64,000 nt of DNA from Hyphomicrobiales bacterium (GTDB lineage Bacteria; Pseudomonadota; Alphaproteobacteria; Rhizobiales; Rhizobiaceae): contig UBKJ01000017.1 in the NCBI GenBank assembly GCA_900465915.1, forward strand, positions 124,001 through 188,000, in the 5' to 3' direction. The position numbers and the translations under genes were made by a program. The notes below the pieces were generated by a model that had not been told where the DNA came from, searched no databases, and saw nothing but the letters and a program-made list of their open reading frames with translations. Below, piece by piece: positions 58,413 through 64,000 of this stretch; position 1 is the stretch's first letter; each line of letters starts with the position of its first letter.

Positions 58413-59789
58413 ATGGGGCCGACGACCGGAACGATTCTTTCGCCCGCGCGCGCCTTGGTGGCGCTGAGCGTGGCCGTTGCCGCCGTCGCGACGCCGGCGC
58501 GGGCCGCAGGCGTTCCCATCGTCCGCGACGCGGAGATCGAGGCGCTGGTCAGCGACTACGCCACCCCGATCCTCAAGGCCGCCGGCCTCAACAGCCGCGG
58601 CGTGCGCATCGTCCTCGTCAATTCGCCCAGCTTCAACGCCTTCGTCGACGGACGGCGCATCTTCATCAACACCGGAACCATCATGCAGGCGGAGACGCCC
58701 AACGAGGTGATCGGCGTCATCGCGCACGAATCGGGCCATCTGGCCGGCAGCCACCAGGAGCGCCTGCGCGCCCAGCTCGCCCGCGCCCGCACCATGGCGG
58801 TGATCAGCGCGCTTCTGGGCATGGGCGCGAGCGTGGCGGGCGCAGCGACCGGCAGCGGCTCGGCGGCCGGGGCCGGCGCGGGCGTGGCCATGGGCGGCGC
58901 CGAGGTGGCCATGCGCAGCCTGCTCGCCTATCAGCGCACCGAGGAGATGACCGCCGACCGGCTGGCGGTCAATTATCTCAACGCCACCGGCCAGTCGACC
59001 AAGGGCATGCTGGACACCTTCCAGCGCTTCGCCACGGCGCTGTCGCTGTCGGGCACGCAGATCGACCAGTACCGCATCAGCCATCCGCTGCCGCGCGAGC
59101 GCATCGCCAATCTGGAGGAGCTGGCGCGGAAGAGCCCCTATTTCGCCAAAACGGATTCGCCGGCGCTGCAATTGCGCCACGACATGGCGCGGGCCAAGAT
59201 CGCCGCCTATTCCGAGGATCTGGGCGCGCTGCAGCGCATGTTCCGCAAGAACCCGACCGGCCCGGCGGCGCGCTACGGCAACGCCATCGCCTCCTTCCTC
59301 AACGGCGCGCCGAAAAACGCGCTGCCGAAATTCGACGCATTGATCAGGAGCGAGCCGGGCAATCCCTATTTCCAGGAAATGCGCGGCGAGGTGCTGCTCA
59401 AGGCCAATGACGCGGCCGGCGCGGCCCGGGCCTTCGAGAAGGCGGTGGCGCTCGACCGGCGCAAGTCGCCGCTCCTGCGCATGAATCATGGCCGTGCGCT
59501 GATGCTGACCGGCGCCAAGGCCAACATGCCGGCGGCGATCCGCGAGATCAGGGCTGGCGTCGCCGCCGATCCCGATTTTCCCGGCGGCTACGGCTATCTG
59601 GCGCAGGCCTATGCCCAGGCGGGCGACATGGCGCGCTCCGACCTCGCCACGGCCGACATGAAATTTTATTCGGGCGACTTGCAACAGGCGCAGATATTCG
59701 CCATCCGCGCGCAGAAGCAGCTCAAGCCCGGCACGCCGGAATGGCTGCGCGCGCAGGACGTGATCGCCGCCAAGCCGCCGAAGAAATAG
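58413..59789 (+). CDS. M48-family metalloprotease with TPR region (BepA-like)
   Basis: 458 residues from the ATG at 58413, which has GGAGGG 5 bp upstream; an ATG at 58401 is less well placed. Signal peptide (LVALSVAVAAVATPARA), zinc protease domain with HEXXH as AHESGHLAGSH (His105, His109) and third ligand region EEMTADRLAVNYLN, a Gly/Ala-rich hydrophobic loop between them, and a C-terminal helical TPR-like region (GNPYFQEMRGEVLLKANDAA, GYGYLAQAYAQAGDMARSDL). BepA homologues survey outer-membrane protein assembly. It is 25 bp upstream of a thiol oxidoreductase on the same strand, which suggests joint envelope quality control. Confidence 0.92.
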   Translation: MGPTTGTILSPARALVALSVAVAAVATPARAAGVPIVRDAEIEALVSDYATPILKAAGLNSRGVRIVLVNSPSFNAFVDGRRIFINTGTIMQAETPNEVIGVIAHESGHLAGSHQERLRAQLARARTMAVISALLGMGASVAGAATGSGSAAGAGAGVAMGGAEVAMRSLLAYQRTEEMTADRLAVNYLNATGQSTKGMLDTFQRFATALSLSGTQIDQYRISHPLPRERIANLEELARKSPYFAKTDSPALQLRHDMARAKIAAYSEDLGALQRMFRKNPTGPAARYGNAIASFLNGAPKNALPKFDALIRSEPGNPYFQEMRGEVLLKANDAAGAARAFEKAVALDRRKSPLLRMNHGRALMLTGAKANMPAAIREIRAGVAADPDFPGGYGYLAQAYAQAGDMARSDLATADMKFYSGDLQQAQIFAIRAQKQLKPGTPEWLRAQDVIAAKPPKK

Positions 59790-59814
59790 TCTTGAAACAA
59801 CGGAAGTGACATCG

Positions 59815-60597
59815 ATGAAGAATGCAGTTTCCATAACGCTGGCGAGCGGCCTCGTCGGCGCCGCAGCCCTCGCCCTCGGCTTCTGCGCCGGGTCGGCCCG
59901 CCATCCCGCCGCGACGGTGGAGGCGGCGCCCTCGCCGCAGGCGATGGAGAACGTGGTGCGCAACTATCTGCTGCAAAACCCCGAAATCCTGGTCGAGGCG
60001 CAGAGCGCGCTGGAGACCAAGCAGGCCGAGGCCCAGCAGGCGCAGGCCAAGCAAGTGATCGCCGCCAACAAGGACGCGCTGTTCAATTCCGGCCACGACG
60101 CGGTGTTCGGCAACCCCAAGGGCGACGTCACCGTGGTCGAGTTCTTCGACTATAATTGCGGCTATTGCAAACGCGCCATGCCCGACATGATGGCGATCCT
60201 GAAGAACGATCCCAATGTGCGCTTCGTGATGAAGGAGTTCCCGATCCTGGGGCCGGATTCGGTGCGCGCGCACATCGTGGCGCAGGCCTTCAAGGCGCTG
60301 ATGCCGGAGAAATACCAGCAATATCACCTGCTGCTTCTGGGCGGCCAGGACCGCGCCACGGAGGAATCGGCCATCGCCGACGCCGTCAGCCTGGGCGCCG
60401 ACGAGGCTCAATTGCGCGCCAAGATGAAGGACCCGGCGGTGACGAGCGTCTTCCAGGCCACCTACAAGATCGCCCAGCAGCTCAACATCAACGGCACGCC
60501 CTCCTACATCATCGGCGACGAGCTGATCCCGGGCGCGGTGGGCGTCGACGGGCTGGTGGAGAGAATCGCCGCCGTCCGCGCCGGCAAGGCGGGCTGA
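59815..60597 (+). CDS. DsbA-family thiol:disulfide oxidoreductase (ScsC/Com1-like)
   Basis: 260 residues from the ATG at 59815 (GGAAG 8 bp upstream). Export signal or anchor (SGLVGAAALALGFCAGSA), a helical N-terminal region of about 60 residues (ENVVRNYLLQNPEILVEAQS) like that of ScsC/Com1 proteins, then a thioredoxin fold with active site CGYC (C115-C118, FDYNCGYCKRAMPD) and cis-proline in NGTPSYIIGDELIPG. The N-terminal helices probably mediate oligomerisation, as in ScsC; isomerase or oxidase activity is not decided. Cotranscribed with the M48 protease. Confidence 0.92.
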   Translation: MKNAVSITLASGLVGAAALALGFCAGSARHPAATVEAAPSPQAMENVVRNYLLQNPEILVEAQSALETKQAEAQQAQAKQVIAANKDALFNSGHDAVFGNPKGDVTVVEFFDYNCGYCKRAMPDMMAILKNDPNVRFVMKEFPILGPDSVRAHIVAQAFKALMPEKYQQYHLLLLGGQDRATEESAIADAVSLGADEAQLRAKMKDPAVTSVFQATYKIAQQLNINGTPSYIIGDELIPGAVGVDGLVERIAAVRAGKAG

Positions 60598-60760
60598 AAT
60601 GCGGCGCCGGGCGGGGTTTTTCGCAAAGAATGACGGGAAAACCGCCCGCCGGGCCGGCCGGCCGCGAATTTCAGGGTTTCGGCTTGCCTCCAAGCCATCT
60701 ATATGAAAAAGCGAAGCATACCGAAGTTTGGCGACAGGCGCGCCTTCAACGCGGACGACC

Positions 60761-61234
60761 ATGGCGAAAACGGTTTTTGTTCTGAACGGTCCCAACCTCA
60801 ATCTTCTTGGCAAGAGAGAGCCGGGCATCTATGGCGTCTCGACGCTGGATGACATCGCCGCGGATTGCGCGCGCGAGGCCGAAAAACTCGGAATGAGCGT
60901 CGATTTCCGCCAGTCCAACCATGAGGGCGACCTGGTGACGTGGATTCAGGAGGCGGGCGAGAAAAACGCCTATGTCCTGATCAACCCGGCCGCCTACACC
61001 CATACCTCGGTCGCCATCCACGACGCCATCCGTTCGGCGCAGGTCACGGTGGTCGAGGTGCATCTGTCCAACATCCATGCGCGTGAGGCCTTCCGGCATC
61101 ACTCCTACGTCTCCGCGGTCGCCAAGGGCGTGATCTGCGGTTTCGGCCCGGAGGGGTACCGGCTCGGCCTGCGCGCGCTCGCGGCGATCGCCGAACAAGA
61201 AGAAAACAACGCGCAAAGCATCGAAGGGGCCTGA
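60761..61234 (+). CDS. aroQ: Type II 3-dehydroquinate dehydratase
   Basis: Third step of the shikimate pathway. 157 residues from the ATG at 60761; the frame upstream is not family sequence. Signatures: [19 protein letters not shown], the catalytic Tyr in the flexible lid, [32 protein letters not shown] and [19 protein letters not shown]. First gene of aroQ-accB-accC-aat; accB starts 1 bp after its stop. Confidence 0.96.
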   Translation: MAKTVFVLNGPNLNLLGKREPGIYGVSTLDDIAADCAREAEKLGMSVDFRQSNHEGDLVTWIQEAGEKNAYVLINPAAYTHTSVAIHDAIRSAQVTVVEVHLSNIHAREAFRHHSYVSAVAKGVICGFGPEGYRLGLRALAAIAEQEENNAQSIEGA

Positions 61235-61235
61235 A

Positions 61236-61703
61236 ATGTCCGGCAAAAACTCCGTCATCGACAAGGAAACGATCCGCGATCTGGCGGTCATTCTCAATGA
61301 AACCGACCTGACCGACATCGAGATCGAGCATGGCGACCTGCGCATCCGCGTCTCGCGCAATGTGACGGTGCAGGCCGCCCCGGTCTACGCCCCGGCCCCG
61401 GTCGCCGCCCCCGCGGCTCCGGCCGCCGCCGCGCCCGTCGCGGCCGAGCCGAGCAAGGCCGACCTCGCCAAGAACGCCGTCGCCTCGCCGATGGTCGGCA
61501 CCGCCTATCTCTCCCCCGCCCCCGGCGCGCGCGCCTTCATCGAGGTGGGCTCGCAGGTCAAGGAAGGCCAGACCATCCTGATCATCGAGGCCATGAAGAC
61601 CATGAACCAGATCCCCGCCCCGCGCGGCGGCACGGTCAAGGCCATCCTGATCGAGGACGCCCAGCCGGTCGAGTTCGGCGAGCCGCTCGTCGTGATCGAA
61701 TAA
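61236..61703 (+). CDS. accB: Biotin carboxyl carrier protein of acetyl-CoA carboxylase
   Basis: 155 residues. N-terminal helical part ([20 protein letters not shown]), a Pro/Ala-rich linker (about 47-72), and the C-terminal biotinyl domain with the biotin lysine K121 in [15 protein letters not shown]. Carries CO2 from AccC to the carboxyltransferase in fatty-acid synthesis. The start is 1 bp after the aroQ stop. Confidence 0.97.
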   Translation: MSGKNSVIDKETIRDLAVILNETDLTDIEIEHGDLRIRVSRNVTVQAAPVYAPAPVAAPAAPAAAAPVAAEPSKADLAKNAVASPMVGTAYLSPAPGARAFIEVGSQVKEGQTILIIEAMKTMNQIPAPRGGTVKAILIEDAQPVEFGEPLVVIE

Positions 61704-61754
61704 GGCCGCAGGGCCGTCGCAACGTTCAGGACAAGCAGGGATCGGGCAGCCGTC

Positions 61755-63113
61755 ATGTTTCAGAAGATACTCATAGCCAATCGCGGCGAAATCGCCCTTC
61801 GCGTGCTGAGGGCCTGCAAGGAGCTCGGCATCAAGACGGTCGCCGTCCATTCCACGGCCGACGCCGACGCGATGCATGTGCGCCTGGCCGACGAAAGCGT
61901 CTGCATCGGGCCGCCGCCCTCGCGCGAAAGCTATCTGAACATCCATCAGATCGTCGCCGCCTGCGAGATCACCGGCGCCGACGCCATTCATCCGGGCTAC
62001 GGCTTCCTGTCGGAGAACGCCAAGTTCGCCGAGATCCTGGAAGCGCACGGCATCACCTTCATCGGCCCCACCGCCTCGCATATCCGCATCATGGGCGACA
62101 AGATCGAGGCCAAGCGCACCGCCAAGCGCCTCGGAATCCCGGTGGTGCCCGGCTCCGACGGCGGCGTGACCGACGAGGCGGAAGCCGCGCGCATCGCCAA
62201 GGAAATCGGCTATCCGGTCATCATCAAGGCCTCGGCCGGCGGCGGCGGACGCGGCATGAAGGTGGCGCGCACCGAGGACGACCTCGCGATCGCGCTGGCC
62301 ACCGCGCGCACGGAAGCGGGCGCGGCCTTCGGCGACGACGCGGTCTATATCGAGAAATATCTCGAAAAGCCGCGCCATATCGAAGTGCAGGTGATGGGCG
62401 ACGGCGCGGGCGCCGCGGTGCATCTGGGCGAACGCGACTGCTCGCTGCAGCGCCGCCACCAGAAGGTCTGGGAAGAGGCCAATTCGCCGGCGCTCAACGC
62501 CGAGGCGCGCGACCGCATCGGCATGATCTGCGCCAATGCGGTGGCCGAGCTCGGCTATCGCGGCGCGGGCACGATCGAGTTCCTCTACGAGAACGGCGAG
62601 TTCTACTTCATCGAGATGAACACCCGCCTGCAGGTGGAGCATCCGGTGACGGAAGCCATCACCGGCATCGACCTGGTGCATGAGCAGATCCGCGTCGCCG
62701 CCGGCCTCGGCCTGTCGGTGCAGCAGAAGGACGTGCGCTTCCACGGACACGCCATCGAATGCCGCATCAATGCGGAGGACCCGCGCACCTTCACGCCGTC
62801 GCCGGGCACGATCACCCATTACCACACGCCGGGCGGCCTCGGCATCCGCGTCGATTCGGGCGTCTATTCGGGCTATCGCATCCCGCCCTATTACGACAGC
62901 CTGATCGGCAAGCTGATCGTGCACGGGCGCAACCGCGTCGAATGCATGATGCGCCTGCGCCGCGCGCTGGACGAGTTCGTGGTGGACGGCGTCAAGACCA
63001 CCCTGCCCCTGTTCCAGGACCTGATCGGAAACCAGGACATCGCCAACGGCGATTACGACATCCACTGGCTGGAAAAGTACCTGGCGGGCCAGGACGGCGC
63101 GGAAAGCGCCTGA
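61755..63113 (+). CDS. accC: Biotin carboxylase of acetyl-CoA carboxylase
   Basis: 452 residues. ATP-grasp enzyme that carboxylates the biotin of AccB. Start [33 protein letters not shown]; glycine-rich ATP loop [32 protein letters not shown]; catalytic [20 protein letters not shown]; and [14 protein letters not shown]. 51 bp after accB. Confidence 0.98.
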   Translation: MFQKILIANRGEIALRVLRACKELGIKTVAVHSTADADAMHVRLADESVCIGPPPSRESYLNIHQIVAACEITGADAIHPGYGFLSENAKFAEILEAHGITFIGPTASHIRIMGDKIEAKRTAKRLGIPVVPGSDGGVTDEAEAARIAKEIGYPVIIKASAGGGGRGMKVARTEDDLAIALATARTEAGAAFGDDAVYIEKYLEKPRHIEVQVMGDGAGAAVHLGERDCSLQRRHQKVWEEANSPALNAEARDRIGMICANAVAELGYRGAGTIEFLYENGEFYFIEMNTRLQVEHPVTEAITGIDLVHEQIRVAAGLGLSVQQKDVRFHGHAIECRINAEDPRTFTPSPGTITHYHTPGGLGIRVDSGVYSGYRIPPYYDSLIGKLIVHGRNRVECMMRLRRALDEFVVDGVKTTLPLFQDLIGNQDIANGDYDIHWLEKYLAGQDGAESA

Positions 63114-63118
63114 CGATC

Positions 63119-63733
63119 GTGGCCGCAGGGGATTTTCCGGACGCCTATGCGATAGAGCCGGACATTCTCCTGCGCGCCTACGCCAGCGGGGTCTTCCCGA
63201 TGGCCGAGGAGGCCGACGACCCGGAAGTGTTCTGGGTCCGGCCCGAAAAACGCGGCGTCATCCCGCTCGACGCCTTCCATATTCCCCATAGCCTGAAAAA
63301 GACCATCCGCCGCCATGTGTTCGAGATCCGGCTCGACACGGATTTCGCCGGCGTCATCGACGGCTGCGCCAGCGGCGCGGGCGAGCGCGCCCGCACCTGG
63401 ATCAACGCGCCGATCCGCGAGGCCTATGCGCAGCTCTTCGCGCTCGGCCATTGCCATACGGTCGAGGCCTGGCATGAGGGCGAGCTGGTCGGTGGGCTCT
63501 ACGGCGTGACGCTGGGGACGGCTTTTTTCGGCGAAAGCATGTTCACCCGCAAGCGCGACGCGTCGAAAGTATGCCTCGCCTTCCTGGTGGAGCATCTGAA
63601 GAAGCAGGGTTTTACGCTGCTCGACACCCAATTCACCACGCCGCATCTGGAGCGTTTCGGGGCCGTCGAGGTTCCGCGCCGCAAATACGAGAAGATGCTG
63701 CAAGCAGCGCTGGAGAAGACGGCGCGGTTCTGA
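63119..63733 (+). CDS. aat: Leucyl/phenylalanyl-tRNA-protein transferase
   Basis: Adds Leu or Phe to N-terminal Lys/Arg of proteins, marking them for ClpAP (N-degron pathway). 204 residues from a GTG at 63119, 5 bp after the accC stop; no ATG is better placed. Signatures: [89 protein letters not shown] and [19 protein letters not shown]. Last gene of the accBC unit. Confidence 0.95.
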   Translation: MAAGDFPDAYAIEPDILLRAYASGVFPMAEEADDPEVFWVRPEKRGVIPLDAFHIPHSLKKTIRRHVFEIRLDTDFAGVIDGCASGAGERARTWINAPIREAYAQLFALGHCHTVEAWHEGELVGGLYGVTLGTAFFGESMFTRKRDASKVCLAFLVEHLKKQGFTLLDTQFTTPHLERFGAVEVPRRKYEKMLQAALEKTARF

Positions 63734-63754
63734 AGGCGTGAAACGGCGTTGTTT

Positions 63755-63802
63755 CCAATAAACAAAGAAGTAGAGCGGATTCCGGCTATTCCGGTTGAGC
63801 TT
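63755..63802. repeat. Partial palindromic repeat, copy 6
   Basis: Linker remnant AATAAACAAAGAAG and hairpin AGAGCGGATTCCGG-CTATT-CCGGTTGAGCTTCT (imperfect) between two convergent genes. It fits the family of copy 1, in reverse orientation and shortened. It may also act as the terminator. Confidence 0.45.
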
Positions 63803-64000
63803 CTATTTGCGCTCGCTCGGCGGCGGGACGTCGGACTTCTGCTTGCAGTCCTTCAGCCACACGTCGTAGATCGGATGCTCCACGGCGTTGAGGCCGGGGC
63901 TGTCGGCGAACATCCAGCCGGTGAAGATGCGGCGGATCTTGCGGTCGAGCGTAATCTCGTCCACCTCGACGAAAGCGTCGGTGCGCGGGGATTCGGTCTC
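63803..64000 (-). CDS. DUF2155 domain protein, C-terminal part (cut by window)
   Basis: 65 codons plus a TAG stop are visible: the frame is open to the right edge. The sequence RKIRRIFTGWMFADSPGLNA followed by VEHPIYDVWLKDC is the diagnostic core of DUF2155 proteins, small exported proteins that follow aat in many alphaproteobacteria; function unknown. The conserved cysteine (KDCKQ) and the end VPPPSERK are complete; the signal peptide and start lie outside the window. Confidence 0.85.
   Translation of the reverse strand, partial: ETESPRTDAFVEVDEITLDRKIRRIFTGWMFADSPGLNAVEHPIYDVWLKDCKQKSDVPPPSERK

Overview
The window is a compact, high-GC (mostly about 65 %) chromosomal segment of an alphaproteobacterium, most likely a member of the Hyphomicrobiales (Rhizobiales; Brucella/Mesorhizobium-like). 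The main reasons are: the conserved neighbourhoods coaD-ppi-ppi-queA, valS-popZ-tolC-pcm and aat followed by a DUF2155 gene; a polar-organising protein PopZ; a suf operon containing two cysteine desulfurases; alphaproteobacterial SOS boxes of the GTTC-N7-GTTC type; an RNase E with a charged insert in its S1 domain and a GWW-type tail; and dispersed palindromic intergenic repeats of the kind seen in rhizobia. It is core genome. I see no insertion sequence, prophage, CRISPR array, toxin-antitoxin locus or rRNA operon.

Layout. 1-6.1 kb: queA (cut by the left edge), two cyclophilins, coaD, a 49-residue membrane peptide and gyrA. 6.1-12.3 kb: a repeat, a MarC-family membrane protein, phnN, ssb and uvrA; ssb and uvrA diverge and each has its own SOS box. 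12.3-15 kb: a repeat, a tandem pair of small secreted four-cysteine proteins of unknown function, and a FadL-like outer-membrane protein. 15-21.5 kb: valS, popZ, tolC and pcm, three of them followed by their own terminators. 21.5-26.9 kb: a metal-binding HMA protein, an exported protein, sufA, a TfoX-domain protein, a DEAD-box helicase, an AraC-type regulator and nadK. 27-30.4 kb: tRNA-Thr(UGU), an exported Cys-rich nuclease, a DUF4239 membrane protein, a GT2 glycosyltransferase and a small exported protein.

30.4-37.1 kb holds the Fe-S assembly operon: a cysteine desulfurase, then sufB, sufC, sufD, sufS and sufT, with a candidate Irr (ICE-like) operator before sufB and a palindromic repeat between sufC and sufD. 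37.3-45.9 kb: an alpha/beta hydrolase, anmK, tyrS, a LprI-like protein, a giant AsmA/DUF3971 protein, the peroxiredoxin bcp and a translationally coupled ferritin-like DUF455 protein. 46-52.7 kb is a cell-wall block: an M23 peptidase, prfB with a complete programmed +1 frameshift site, penicillin-binding protein 1A and a secreted amidase. 52.7-57 kb: rne with a long leader, then a gene-free stretch holding a degenerate duplicated sequence. 57-64 kb: an aminotransferase, an M48/TPR protease, a DsbA-like oxidoreductase, aroQ, accB, accC, aat and the end of a DUF2155 gene at the right edge.

The most interesting unexplained items are the twin secreted four-Cys proteins at about 12.5-13.55 kb, the duplicated sequence with a covarying hairpin at about 56.4-57.0 kb, and the regulatory architecture of the suf operon. 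I did not find a clearly new multi-gene system.
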